DNA of 64,000 bases, from positions 62,001 through 126,000 of the forward strand of contig DASXIN010000120.1 of the NCBI GenBank assembly GCA_036497945.1, read 5' to 3'. Below the pieces are notes generated by a model. The model ran no database searches and had not been told where the DNA came from. It worked only from the letters and a program-made list of their open reading frames with translations. The translations under genes and the position numbers were made by a program. Position 1 is the first letter of the stretch; each line of letters opens with the position of its first letter. This DNA comes from RYN-230 sp036497945 (GTDB lineage: Bacteria; Actinomycetota; Actinomycetes; Streptosporangiales; Streptosporangiaceae). Below are positions 24,523 to 33,855 of the stretch, one piece after another.

Positions 24523-27500
24523 GACCATCTCCCCGGGTGCCCGGGGCATGGAGGGACTGCGCCGGCAGTGGGCCGATCCGCTGGCCCGGAACGGGTACGC
24601 GCTGGTGGCCAACACCGGCGCGACCGGCCTCTCCGGGCTGGTCTACTGGGTCCTGGTGGCCCGGCTGTACCCGACCGACACGGTCGGCCGGGCGTCGGCC
24701 GCCTATGCGGCGATGAATCTGCTGGCCGGCTTCACCGCGCTGAACTTCAACGGCGCGCTGACCCGGTTCCTGCCCCAGGCCGGGCGGCACACGGCCAAGC
24801 TGATCAAGCACTCGTACCTGGTCAGCGCCGTCGCCTCGGTGCTGGTGACGATCCCGTTTCTGCTGAGCATCCACCTCTGGGGCCCGTCCTATTCGGAACT
24901 CGGCAACCCGATCACCGGCCTGTTCTTCATCGGCTGCGTGGTCTGCTGGGCCATCTTCACGCTGCAGGACAGCGTGCTGGCCGGGCTGCGCACCGCGCAC
25001 TGGGTGCTGCTGGAGAACACCGTCTTCGGCATCACCAAGGTCGTGCTGCTGATCATCTTCGCGTCCCGCTTCACGCACCTGGGCATCTACCTGTCCTGGA
25101 TGGTGCCGTGCGTGCTGGTCGTGCCGCTGATCAACTTGCTGATCTTCAGCCGCCTGGTGCCCCGGCACACCGCGGCGACCATCGACGTCGAACCGCCGTC
25201 CAACCGGCAGATCGGCCGGTTCCTGGCGGGCGACTATTCCGGGGCGATGTTCCTGCTGGCCACCAGCAACCTGGTGCCAGTCCTGGTCGCGGCGATGATC
25301 AGCGACGTGAAGAACACCGCGTACTTCTACATGGCCTGGCTGGTCGGCGGCATCCTCGACCTGGTCGCGGTCAACATGGCCATCTCGCTGACCGTCGAAG
25401 GCTCGTTCGACGCGTCGTCACTGGCGCGTCATTGCCGCCAGGCGCTCAAGAAGATCAGCCTGTTGGTCGTGCCGGCCGCCGGGCTGATCGCGCTGCTCGC
25501 GCCGTGGGGCCTGGGCCTATTCGGGCCTGGATACGCCAAGGAAGGCGCACCCATCCTGCAGCTGCTGGCGCTGGCCACGCTGCCCAAGACGCTGACCGAG
25601 GTCTACCTGGGCGCGCTGCGGGCGCAGAGCCGGACCCGGATGGTGGCCATCGTGCAGGGCACCCGCGCGGTGCTGATGCTTAGCCTCACCGTCTGGCTGG
25701 TCGAGAGGATGGGCCTGATCGGCGCGGGCGTGGCTGCAGTGGTCACGCAGCTCGTGGTGGCCGCGATGATCAGCCCCGCGCTGTGGCGGGTGCTCACCGG
25801 TGACCGGGTCCGGGCCACCGAGCCCGCCATCGACCCGGTGACCGCCATCGACGCGGTGGCCACCGCAGAGGCCGGCACCGCCCAGGAGGCCAGCGTGACC
25901 GCTGACACGGGAACCGCCCAGGGGCAGCCACTGCCCGCCCGCCGGGCCAGTCTGCCGCTGGTTGGCTCTGGCTGGCTGCCGGGCTGGCCAGCGGCGCTGG
26001 TCGGACTGCTGGCCGCCGCCGGGTTCGTGCTGTTCTTCGGCTCGCTGCGGCACGTGCAGCTGGGCCGGATGAACGGGCTGGGCCTGCTGTCGGTGCTGCC
26101 GCACCGGGCGCTGGCTGGGGTGACCCTGCTGGCGCTGGCCTTCGTGTTCGGGCTCGCCCTGCGCCGGGTGCACCCGGTGCTGCTCGGCGCCGCGCTGGTC
26201 GGCCTGGTCATCTGCCTGGACGGGGTGACCAGCTTCATCGAGCCGACCGCCCGGTTCGCCACCTCATACCAGATCGCGGGCTACGTGCAGTACATCAGCG
26301 CGACCGGGAAGGCCGCGCCCGAGCTGGCCGCGTACTTCAGCTGGCCCGGATTCTTCGCGCTGATCTCGTTCATCCGCGGCGCCGCCGGGATGCACGGCGT
26401 GCTGGAGCTGATGCGGTTCTGGCCGATGTTCATCGACCTGCTCACCCTGCCGCCGTTTTTCCTGCTCATGCGCAACCTGCGGATCTCCTGGCGGGCCAAG
26501 TGGCTGGCCGGGTTCCTGCTCGTGGTGGGCAACTGGGTGGGCCAGGACTACTTCTCCCCGCAGTCCCTCAACTACGTGCTCTACCTGGTGTTCCTGGCCA
26601 TCCTGGTGAACTGGTTCACCGACCCGGGGCTGAGCCGCGGCACGCAGGACCGGCCGAGCGGGCTGCACCGGGTGCACCGGTTCGTCTTCGGCCGGCTCGA
26701 GCCCGGCGAACTGGGACCGCGGCCGGCCGGCACCGGGCAGCGGGTGTTCCTGCTCGCCGTGCTGATCGGCGTCTTCCTGGTGTCGGTGATGAGCCACCAG
26801 CTGACGCCGTTCTACATGACCGGCGCCTGCCTGGCGCTGGTGCTGATCCGGCGCAATCAGCTGTCCGGGCTGTGGATCCTGTGCGCGGTGCTGGTGGTGG
26901 CCTGGCTCAACTTCGCGGCGGTGGACTACTGGTCCGGTCACCTGTCCACCATCTTCGGCGGGGTCGGCAACCTGGGCGGCAACCTGACCAGCAGCGTCGG
27001 CGGGCGGCTGGCCGGCAGCACCGCGACCCACCTGCTCACGCTGCACGCCCGGGTCGGAGTGGCCGGGGCGATCGTCGGCCTGGCCGTGCTCGGGCTGCTC
27101 CGCCGCCGGCTGCGCGGCTTCGACGACCGGGTGCTGATCGCGCTGTTCATCCTGCCCATGCTCACCGTCGGGCTGCAGAGCTACGGCGGCGAGATCGCGC
27201 TGCGCATCTATCTCTTCCTGCTTCCGCCGGCTTGTGTGCTGGCCGCCTGCTTCTTTTTCCCGAACCCGGCGGCGGCCAAGGCCGGCTGGCGGCTGTTCCC
27301 GGTACTGGCGTTGTGTGCGGTAATTTTTCCGGTTTCGTTCATCCTGGTGCGCTACGGGAACGAGGCGTTCGAACGGGTGCCGCCGGGAGAGCTGGCCGCC
27401 ACCAACTGGATCTATGCGCACGACGCGCACGGAGTCCAGCTGCAATGGCTGAGCTCGTCAACCAAGGTCGACATCACCCCGGAGATGCCCTGGGCCTACC

Positions 27501-28024
27501 AGAACCTCAACCGGGTCCTCTATGTCCCGGTGCAGGCACCACGGGACCCAACCGCGGTCAAGGGCGTGCTGTCCGCGCTGCGCAGTGGCGGCCCGGGCGC
27601 CTACCTGCTGGAAACCCGCACCCAGGACACCTACCTGCAGCAGGGGGCCGGCTACCCGGCCGGCTGGGAAGACACTTTCCGGCAGCAGCTCAGCGCGGCC
27701 CACGGGATCAAGGTGGTGTTCGCCAACAGCGACTCCGTGATCTACACGCTGCACTGGCCACACGGGGCCAAACCCTATCCGCTGCCACCCAATGGATCCG
27801 GCCACGCCAGCTACCCCGCATTGCTGGGCGCGGCCGAACTGCTCGTCGTGCTGGCCACCATCCTGGTGCTGGCGGCACGCGAGTTCGCCCGGATCGGCGG
27901 CCCGGCCGTCCGCCAACTGGTCCGCCCACTCACCCTGGCCTCGTACCCCCTGTTGTTCCTGACGCTTGCCGTGGTGGTGGTGCGCTTCGCGCTGCTGCCA
28001 TCGATTCACGGGGGGTTGCTGTGA
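24512..28024 (+). CDS. Fused oligosaccharide flippase and GT-C/polymerase-like membrane protein
   Basis: 1170 residues, far longer than a flippase. Residues about 25-440 are a Wzx/MATE-like flippase with twelve or more helices (ANTGATGLSGLVYWVLVARLYP at the start, LLALATLPKTLTEVYLGALRAQSR near the end). A 45-residue Ala/Thr/Glu linker follows, then from about residue 490 a second set of ten or more helices with the QDYFSPQSLNYVLYL motif, an extracytoplasmic loop region (RVLYVPVQAPRDP...) and final helices, resembling GT-C/polymerase-type proteins. The fusion would couple export of a lipid-linked unit with its transfer or polymerisation. No internal ribosome site with a good start is evident in the linker. 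Confidence 0.8.
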   Translation: MATRTISPGARGMEGLRRQWADPLARNGYALVANTGATGLSGLVYWVLVARLYPTDTVGRASAAYAAMNLLAGFTALNFNGALTRFLPQAGRHTAKLIKHSYLVSAVASVLVTIPFLLSIHLWGPSYSELGNPITGLFFIGCVVCWAIFTLQDSVLAGLRTAHWVLLENTVFGITKVVLLIIFASRFTHLGIYLSWMVPCVLVVPLINLLIFSRLVPRHTAATIDVEPPSNRQIGRFLAGDYSGAMFLLATSNLVPVLVAAMISDVKNTAYFYMAWLVGGILDLVAVNMAISLTVEGSFDASSLARHCRQALKKISLLVVPAAGLIALLAPWGLGLFGPGYAKEGAPILQLLALATLPKTLTEVYLGALRAQSRTRMVAIVQGTRAVLMLSLTVWLVERMGLIGAGVAAVVTQLVVAAMISPALWRVLTGDRVRATEPAIDPVTAIDAVATAEAGTAQEASVTADTGTAQGQPLPARRASLPLVGSGWLPGWPAALVGLLAAAGFVLFFGSLRHVQLGRMNGLGLLSVLPHRALAGVTLLALAFVFGLALRRVHPVLLGAALVGLVICLDGVTSFIEPTARFATSYQIAGYVQYISATGKAAPELAAYFSWPGFFALISFIRGAAGMHGVLELMRFWPMFIDLLTLPPFFLLMRNLRISWRAKWLAGFLLVVGNWVGQDYFSPQSLNYVLYLVFLAILVNWFTDPGLSRGTQDRPSGLHRVHRFVFGRLEPGELGPRPAGTGQRVFLLAVLIGVFLVSVMSHQLTPFYMTGACLALVLIRRNQLSGLWILCAVLVVAWLNFAAVDYWSGHLSTIFGGVGNLGGNLTSSVGGRLAGSTATHLLTLHARVGVAGAIVGLAVLGLLRRRLRGFDDRVLIALFILPMLTVGLQSYGGEIALRIYLFLLPPACVLAACFFFPNPAAAKAGWRLFPVLALCAVIFPVSFILVRYGNEAFERVPPGELAATNWIYAHDAHGVQLQWLSSSTKVDITPEMPWAYQNLNRVLYVPVQAPRDPTAVKGVLSALRSGGPGAYLLETRTQDTYLQQGAGYPAGWEDTFRQQLSAAHGIKVVFANSDSVIYTLHWPHGAKPYPLPPNGSGHASYPALLGAAELLVVLATILVLAAREFARIGGPAVRQLVRPLTLASYPLLFLTLAVVVVRFALLPSIHGGLL

Positions 28025-29283
28025 GAGCTGTGCCGCGTCCCAGACAGATTCCGGCGCTGATCCTGAAGATCGGCCACTATCCGCTGCACTCCGGCGGGGT
28101 CGGTGCCATCCGCACGCTCGGCCGGATGGGCGTGCCGGTGTACGCGACGACCGAGGACCGGTTCACCCCGGCCGCGGTCTCCCGGTACTGCACCGGCCCG
28201 ATCCGCTGGCGGACCACCGGCTGCGAGGACCCAGCCGACCTGGTCGGCGGGCTGGCCGAGATCGGGCGGCAGATCGGCCGGCCGGCCGTGGCCGTGCCGG
28301 TAGACGACGAGGCGGCCGTGCTGCTGGCCGAGCAGGCCGACGAGCTGTCCGAGTACTTCCTGTTCCCGCGGCTGGCCGACCCGGGGCTGATCCGCAAGCT
28401 GGCCAGCAAGCACGAGCTGTCCGCGCTGGGCCAGGAGCACGGCTTCGCGGTGCCCCGGTGGGCTTTCGCGGCCACTCCGGATGAGGTGTCGGCGTTCGCG
28501 GCCACCGCGGCGTTCCCGGTCGTGGTGAAGAACGCCGCGCCCTGGGTGCGCCGCCGGGCGCCTGCCGTCGCGGGCACCACCGTGGTCGGCTCGGCCGCGG
28601 AACTGATCGCGGTGGCCTCGTCCACCCAGGAGGCACCGGCCCTGCTGCTGCAGGAATACATCCCGCACCAGGTGGCTGAGGACTGGATCGTGCACCTGTA
28701 CTGCGACGCCGACAGCAACTGCCTGGCGCTGTTCACCGGGGTGAAGACCGGGTCATGGCCGCCGAACACCGGGGCCACCGCGTCCGGCATCGCGGTGCCC
28801 AACCCGGCCCTGGCGCACCAGGTCGAGCGGTTCTGCAAGGCGGTGGGCTTCCACGGCGTGGCCGATCTCGACGTCCGGTTCGACCGGCGCGACCAGCAGT
28901 ACAAGCTGGTCGATTTCAACCCGCGGATGGGCAACCAGTTCCGGCTGTTCGAGACGCCGGGCGGGATGGATGTCATCCGCGCTCAGTACCTCGACCTCAC
29001 CGGCGAGCCGGTGCCACCCGGCGACCAGGTCAATGGCCGCCGGATCGTGGTCGAGCACATCCACCCACTATCCCGGCTGGGCGAGCGCGGCAGTGGCTAC
29101 CGCACGCCGTCCGCGCCCGGCCACAGCACCGAAACCGAGCTCGCCTGGCTGGCGCCGGACGACCCGTTGCCCTTCCTCGCCATGTTGCCGAGGTTCGTTC
29201 CACCCGCATTGTCCTATCTCACTGGCCGCCTGAAGCAGAGCTGGCGGCGCAAAGCACACCTGACAAGGACGGAAACGCCATGA
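28021..29283 (+). CDS. ATP-grasp domain protein (carboxylate-amine ligase type)
   Basis: 420 residues from GTG 28021, which overlaps the previous stop by 4 nt; the open frame before it (from 26500) is antisense-like noise within the fusion gene. The ATP-grasp parts are visible: substrate domain with KIGHYPLHSGGVGAIRTLGRMGVPVY, FPVVVKNAAPW (ATP lysine), LLLQEYIPH, and VDFNPRMGNQFRLFE with the metal-binding Asn. Such enzymes join a carboxylate to an amine or thiol through an acyl phosphate. In this operon it may add an amino acid or acid group to a sugar or carrier; the substrate is not known. Confidence 0.82.
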   Translation: MRAVPRPRQIPALILKIGHYPLHSGGVGAIRTLGRMGVPVYATTEDRFTPAAVSRYCTGPIRWRTTGCEDPADLVGGLAEIGRQIGRPAVAVPVDDEAAVLLAEQADELSEYFLFPRLADPGLIRKLASKHELSALGQEHGFAVPRWAFAATPDEVSAFAATAAFPVVVKNAAPWVRRRAPAVAGTTVVGSAAELIAVASSTQEAPALLLQEYIPHQVAEDWIVHLYCDADSNCLALFTGVKTGSWPPNTGATASGIAVPNPALAHQVERFCKAVGFHGVADLDVRFDRRDQQYKLVDFNPRMGNQFRLFETPGGMDVIRAQYLDLTGEPVPPGDQVNGRRIVVEHIHPLSRLGERGSGYRTPSAPGHSTETELAWLAPDDPLPFLAMLPRFVPPALSYLTGRLKQSWRRKAHLTRTETP

Positions 29284-30497
29284 CCACGCACACACCCGCT
29301 GTCGTCATCGGGGCTGGGCCCTACGGGCTGTCGGTCGCCGCTCACCTCAGTGCCCGGGGCAGCCAGCCACGGGTGTTCGGCGAAGTGATGTCGAGCTGGC
29401 GCAGCCACATGCCCGCAGGGATGTGCCTCAAGTCCACCCCGGACGCGTCCAGCCTGAGCGCGGCCAAGCCCGGCTACCAGCTGGCCGACTACTGCACCAG
29501 CCAGGGCATCCGGCCGCTGCAGGACGCCAGCGACGACATCATCCCGATCGAGCTGTTCACCCGGTACGGGCAGTGGTTCCAGGAACAGCTGGTGCCGCAG
29601 GTGGAGCAGTCCGTCGTGACGCACGTGGAACGGGCCGGGAACGGCTTCGTGGTCACCCTGGACACCGGGGAGGAGATCCTGACCCCCACCGTGGTGGTGG
29701 CCACCGGAGTCAGCCACGTCGACTACGTCCCGGACGAGCTGGCCGCGCTCGCGCCGGGCGGGCAGCCGTCGCCGGATGCCGCGGTCTCGCACACCTCGCA
29801 GCACAGCAGCCTGACCGGGTTCCGCGACCGCCGGGTGGCGGTCATCGGCGCCGGGCAGTCCGCGCTGGAAAGCGCCGCGCTGCTGCACGAAGCCGGGGCC
29901 GACGTCACCGTGCTGGTCCGCCGGACGGCCCGGTTCGGCACCCCGCCCGAGCACCCGACGGGGCTGGCCGGCAGGCTGCCGCAGCCGCACTCCCCGCTCG
30001 GGCCGACCTGGCGGATCTACCCGTTCAGCCACGCCCCGGGGTACTTCCACTACCTGCCCGAGCAGACCCGGCTGAACCTGGTCCGCCGGGTGCTCGGCCC
30101 GCTGGGCGCCTGGTGGCTGCGCGACCGGGTGGCAGGCGTGCTGCCGGTGCTGAACCAGCACGCGGTGCGGCAGGCCTCGCTGGACTCCGGCGGCGTGCTG
30201 CTGTCCACCACCTGCTCCGACGGGCAGCATGCCGAGCTGCGGGTGGACCACGTGCTGGCGGCCACCGGCTACCGCGTCGACCTGGCCAAGCTGGGCTTCC
30301 TGGAGACCGGCCTGCAGCAGCGGATCCGGCTGACCGGCAGCTTCCCGGCACTGTCCAGATCGTTCGAGTCGTCGGTGCGCGGCCTGCACTTCGTGGGGCT
30401 GCCCGCGGCCGCCACGTTCGGCCCGGTCATGCGCTTCGTCTGCGGCGCTGGGTTCGCGGCGCACCGGGTGGCCTCGGCGGCCGCCCCGGCGGGCTAG
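29280..30497 (+). CDS. FAD-dependent oxidoreductase, flavin-monooxygenase-like
   Basis: 405 residues from ATG 29280, a 4-nt overlap with the ATP-grasp gene. The FAD-binding motif is GAGPYG at residues 11-16, and a second Rossmann motif GAGQSALES lies near 190 for NAD(P)H, the order seen in lysine/ornithine N-monooxygenase-like and related flavoproteins. HATGY appears as LAATGYRVD near 330. It may oxidise an amino group or another part of the molecule built by the neighbouring ATP-grasp and FemAB-like enzymes. This is inferred from position only. Confidence 0.82.
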   Translation: MTTHTPAVVIGAGPYGLSVAAHLSARGSQPRVFGEVMSSWRSHMPAGMCLKSTPDASSLSAAKPGYQLADYCTSQGIRPLQDASDDIIPIELFTRYGQWFQEQLVPQVEQSVVTHVERAGNGFVVTLDTGEEILTPTVVVATGVSHVDYVPDELAALAPGGQPSPDAAVSHTSQHSSLTGFRDRRVAVIGAGQSALESAALLHEAGADVTVLVRRTARFGTPPEHPTGLAGRLPQPHSPLGPTWRIYPFSHAPGYFHYLPEQTRLNLVRRVLGPLGAWWLRDRVAGVLPVLNQHAVRQASLDSGGVLLSTTCSDGQHAELRVDHVLAATGYRVDLAKLGFLETGLQQRIRLTGSFPALSRSFESSVRGLHFVGLPAAATFGPVMRFVCGAGFAAHRVASAAAPAG

Positions 30498-30510
30498 GCG
30501 GGGCCGGCCT

Positions 30511-31722
30511 ATGCGTATCTCAGTGATCCACCCCAGCGAGCTGGGGCCAGCCGAGGTCAGCGCGTGGCAGGACATGCAGCGCCGCTGCACCGGGCCGGCC
30601 GGGCTGCGGAATCCGTTCCTCAGCCCGGAGTTCACCCAGGCGGTCGGCCGCCACCGGCCGGACGCCCGGGTCGCGGTGCTGACCGACGGGGGCAGCGGGG
30701 GCAGCCGGGGCACCGGGGGCAGCGTCGCCGGGTTCTTCCCGTTCGAGAAGCACAAGTTCGGCATGGGGCTGCCGATCGGCGCCGGGCTGACCGACTGCCA
30801 GGGCCTGGTGCACGTGCCGGGCTTCGAGTACGACCCGCGGGAGCTGCTGCGCGGCTCCGGGCTGTCCGGGTTCGCGTTCGACCACCTGGCCGCGGAGCAG
30901 CAGCCGTTCCGCCCTTACCTGGCGGCCACCGCGCCGTCGCCGGTCATCGACCTGGCCGACGGGTGGGCTGCGTACCAGGCCAAGCTTAAGGTGCGGTCAG
31001 CGTCGTTCCTCCGCTCGGTGGCGCGCAAGACGCGGAAGCTGGAGCGGGAGGCCGGCCCGGTCCGGCTGGTCACCGGGTCCACTGACCGGGCGGCGCTGCG
31101 CGCGCTGATGGCCTGGAAGTCGGACCAGTACCGGCGCACCGGGCGCAGCGACCGGTTCGCCCACCCGTGGATCGTCGGCCTGATCGAGGATCTGTTCGAG
31201 ACCCGGGGAGACCACTTCAGCGGCCTGTTCTCGGTGCTGTACGCGGGTGATGCGACGGTCGCCGCGCATCTCGGCGTCCGGTGCGGGCCGATGGTGGCGC
31301 ACTGGTTCCCGGCCTACGACACGGGTTACGCGCAGTACTCGCCCGGCCTGATCGAGCACGTCCGCATGGTGGAGGCGGCGGCGTCCATCGGCGTTGAGCT
31401 GATCGACCTGGGCAAGGGCGCCAAGCGGTACAAGGAAGAGCTGAAGAGCAGCGACATCTACGTCGGCGAAGGAGCGGTGACCAGCCGGTCGCCGCTGGGC
31501 CAGCTGCACCGGGCGCACATCGCGCCAGCCCAGTGGGCGGTGCGCACGATCCGCGCCCACCCGCGGCTCTACGAGCCCGCCGATCAGCTGCTGAAGCGGT
31601 ACGGCGCGGCGCACGCCGCGATGTCCCGCCGGGTGCGCCGCTCGTCGCCGGGCGGTCCGCGCGGTCCTGGCGGCCCGGGCGGCCCACTGCCGCCGGGCGG
31701 TCAGCTCCCGGGAGAGAGATGA
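30511..31722 (+). CDS. FemAB/GNAT-like acyltransferase (BioF2-type domain)
   Basis: 403 residues. The centre and C-terminal half match the GNAT/FemAB-like acetyltransferase domain often called BioF2 or CelD: FLRSVARKTRKLEREAGPV, MAWKSDQYRRTGR, LYAGDATVAAHLGVRCGPMVAHWFPAYD and LIDLGKGAKRYKEELKSS. Members transfer acyl or aminoacyl groups onto envelope glycans and are frequent in exopolysaccharide clusters. A glycine/serine-rich insertion (GGSGGSRGTGGS) near residue 62 and a Gly/Pro-rich tail are low complexity. It is the last gene of the coupled run, 13 nt after the flavoprotein, and its 3' end overlaps the convergent beta-helix gene by 22 nt. Confidence 0.82.
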   Translation: MRISVIHPSELGPAEVSAWQDMQRRCTGPAGLRNPFLSPEFTQAVGRHRPDARVAVLTDGGSGGSRGTGGSVAGFFPFEKHKFGMGLPIGAGLTDCQGLVHVPGFEYDPRELLRGSGLSGFAFDHLAAEQQPFRPYLAATAPSPVIDLADGWAAYQAKLKVRSASFLRSVARKTRKLEREAGPVRLVTGSTDRAALRALMAWKSDQYRRTGRSDRFAHPWIVGLIEDLFETRGDHFSGLFSVLYAGDATVAAHLGVRCGPMVAHWFPAYDTGYAQYSPGLIEHVRMVEAAASIGVELIDLGKGAKRYKEELKSSDIYVGEGAVTSRSPLGQLHRAHIAPAQWAVRTIRAHPRLYEPADQLLKRYGAAHAAMSRRVRRSSPGGPRGPGGPGGPLPPGGQLPGER

Positions 31723-32870
31723 ACGGCACCAAAATGCCGTGCTGTGGTGCCGACCTGGGTGATGACATTGCCCGCCGCCGCGACGGTCAGGCTGCCTGCC
31801 CCGGCACTGAAGGAAAGGGCGACGTCACGCGGGCCCGCGCCACGAATCGCGTTCCCGTTGACGGCGATGTTGCCGGACCGGCCGTTCACCGAGGTGATGC
31901 CGATGTAGATATGCGTGGCCGAACCGGTTTCGCCGAGATCGTTGAAGATCCGGTTGCCGAATATGGTGGATCCGTTGCCACCCTGGACGGTACCCGCTAT
32001 GCCGTACCACTGGCCAGCCGTCCGCCGGCTGGCGAAGTCCTCGATGTAATTACCGGATACGGTCGTGCCATACAGGCGGTTGGCCATGATCCCGTCAGAA
32101 TTGTCATTATAGAGATGATTACCGGATATATCCCAGCCGGCCGCGTTGTCCATCAGGACAGCGTCACCGCCAGAGTCGGCGATGCGGTTATCCAGCAGAT
32201 AGCCGTCGGTCACGGAGTTTCCGTGGTCGATGACCCGGAAGCCGCTGCCGCCGCTACCGGTGATGAAGTTATCCGCGAACCGGCTGTTCACGCTGGTATT
32301 ACCAATGGTCGCGCCGTTCGGCGTCTGGCTGGTATCAACGATCCCATCGCCGCCGCAGTTACTGACGTCTACTTGCTGGACGTCGGTCTGCCAATTCATG
32401 ATGATGATACCGTCGGTATTGCCGCGGCCAGAGCAGGCCACGGTCAGCTGCTGGATAGCCAGCGGGGAACCCGTGGTCGCGGAATTATCCACATAGGCCG
32501 ACGAGACCAGGACATACGGCATCGCGGCGTCCTGCTTGAGCACGGTGCCGGTGCGGCTGGCCCCGGTGTAGGTACGGTTGGGCAGCAGCACGATGCCCCG
32601 GTCGAGCAGGCAGGTGCCACCGATCTGGATCACCGAGCCGTTCGGGCTGCTATCGATGGCCTGCTGCAGCGCACCGGCGTCGGCCGGCGTATCACCGCAG
32701 TTCACCTGCGTCATGAAAGCCTTACTGGTTGCGCTGGGCGGATGCCGGGCCGAGCTGGCCGTAGGCCGGCCCGATACCGTCGGCAAGCCAGTACCGGTGC
32801 CCGGCACACTACAGCCGGCCGCCGCCACGCAACCGACGACCAGCATCGCGGTGACCAGTCGTGCTCTCAC
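31701..32870 (-). CDS. Right-handed beta-helix lipoprotein
   Basis: About 389 residues from GTG 32870, which has a GAGAGAGAG site 6 nt upstream; GTG 32894 is the longer alternative. The N-terminus is a lipoprotein signal with lipobox VAAAGC, so the protein is expected on the outer face of the membrane. Rungs with Asn ladders follow (VNSRFADNFITGSGGSGF, LLDNRIADSGGDAVLMDN, ISGNHLYNDNSDGIM, VSGNYIEDF), the pattern of parallel beta-helix polysaccharide lyases or binding proteins. Its GC content is visibly lower than its neighbours', suggesting later acquisition. It may process or bind the glycan made by the adjacent operon. Confidence 0.82.
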   Translation of the reverse strand: MRARLVTAMLVVGCVAAAGCSVPGTGTGLPTVSGRPTASSARHPPSATSKAFMTQVNCGDTPADAGALQQAIDSSPNGSVIQIGGTCLLDRGIVLLPNRTYTGASRTGTVLKQDAAMPYVLVSSAYVDNSATTGSPLAIQQLTVACSGRGNTDGIIIMNWQTDVQQVDVSNCGGDGIVDTSQTPNGATIGNTSVNSRFADNFITGSGGSGFRVIDHGNSVTDGYLLDNRIADSGGDAVLMDNAAGWDISGNHLYNDNSDGIMANRLYGTTVSGNYIEDFASRRTAGQWYGIAGTVQGGNGSTIFGNRIFNDLGETGSATHIYIGITSVNGRSGNIAVNGNAIRGAGPRDVALSFSAGAGSLTVAAAGNVITQVGTTARHFGAVHLSPGS

Positions 32871-33017
32871 GAGTGACTCTCTCTCGCCGGCCACGGGTTG
32901 CGAGGACTGGCCGCTTCGGGCCCAGCCGGACCGCTCGGCGGCTGGGCGACCACTACAGCCTGCTGACAGATATTACCCGGCCGCCGGATACCCGGCCGCC
33001 AGGTTCGGGGGTACACA

Positions 33018-33794
33018 ATGAATTCTACGCGGAATCTGGCTCGTTCGAGCCTGGCCTACAAGATGGCTTTCGCTGCCCGTCATCCCAACCAGATAACGCC
33101 GTACATCCGCCGGGTGTGCGTAGACGCGTGGCTGCGGGCAAGGGGCGGCGATCACGTCAGCTACTACCGCAGGATAATGAAGTACAAGGCTACCGCGCTT
33201 GGCGTCGAGGTGGCGGTGGGCAGCCGGAGCCACGAGCAATGGCTCGAGTTCGGCAAGATGCAGTTCGACTATCTGGTCAAGCACGGCCTGCGGCCGTCGG
33301 ACCGGGTACTGGAGATCGGCTGCGGGAACCTCCGGGCCGGCCGCCTGCTCATCGACTACCTGGATACCGGGAACTACTACGGTATCGACATCTCCAGTGA
33401 CATCCTGATATCAGCGGAGCATGTGCTGAGCGAGGCCGGACTGCAGGACAAGCTGCCCCGGCTCGCGCTGACCGGGGATCTGACCTTCGACTTCCTGCCC
33501 GACGACTACTTCACCGTGGTGCACGCGAACAGCGTTTTCACACACTGCCCAATCGAGATCATCGAGGAGTGCCTGGCCAACATTGGCCGCATAATGACAC
33601 CTGACGGCTTCTTCGATTTCACCTTCTACGCGCACGACGACCGGGACTACCAGGTGCTCCGGGAGGACTTCTACTACCGGCCCGAGACGCTGTTCGCGCT
33701 GGCCGAGCGGCATGGGCTGCGCACCCGGCTGCTCGACGACTGGTATGACCCATGGGATCACCAGCCGAAGATCCGGGTCACCCGGGCGACGTGA
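33018..33794 (+). CDS. Class I SAM-dependent methyltransferase
   Basis: 258 residues from ATG 33018 after GGGGG. Rossmann motif I is VLEIGCGNLRAG near residue 99; NYYGIDISSDIL and LTFDFLPDDYFTVVHANSVFTH follow as motifs II-IV. An N-terminal 70-residue segment (ARHPNQITPYIRRVCVDAWLRARGG) is outside the catalytic fold. Sugar O-methyltransferases in glycan clusters often look like this. It lies between the beta-helix gene and the epimerase, and probably modifies a sugar or cap; its substrate is inferred only from context. Confidence 0.8.
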   Translation: MNSTRNLARSSLAYKMAFAARHPNQITPYIRRVCVDAWLRARGGDHVSYYRRIMKYKATALGVEVAVGSRSHEQWLEFGKMQFDYLVKHGLRPSDRVLEIGCGNLRAGRLLIDYLDTGNYYGIDISSDILISAEHVLSEAGLQDKLPRLALTGDLTFDFLPDDYFTVVHANSVFTHCPIEIIEECLANIGRIMTPDGFFDFTFYAHDDRDYQVLREDFYYRPETLFALAERHGLRTRLLDDWYDPWDHQPKIRVTRAT

Positions 33795-33855
33795 GCCAGT
33801 TGACCGGACGCGCGACGACAGGACAGGCCGAAACGGAACAGGATGGGGGACCGGC

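Noticed and set aside
26500..28020. Upstream extension of the ATP-grasp frame
   Set aside because: Lies in another frame of the flippase-polymerase fusion, Arg/Gly/Pro-rich; GTG 28021 gives the standard ATP-grasp N-terminus with a 4-nt overlap.
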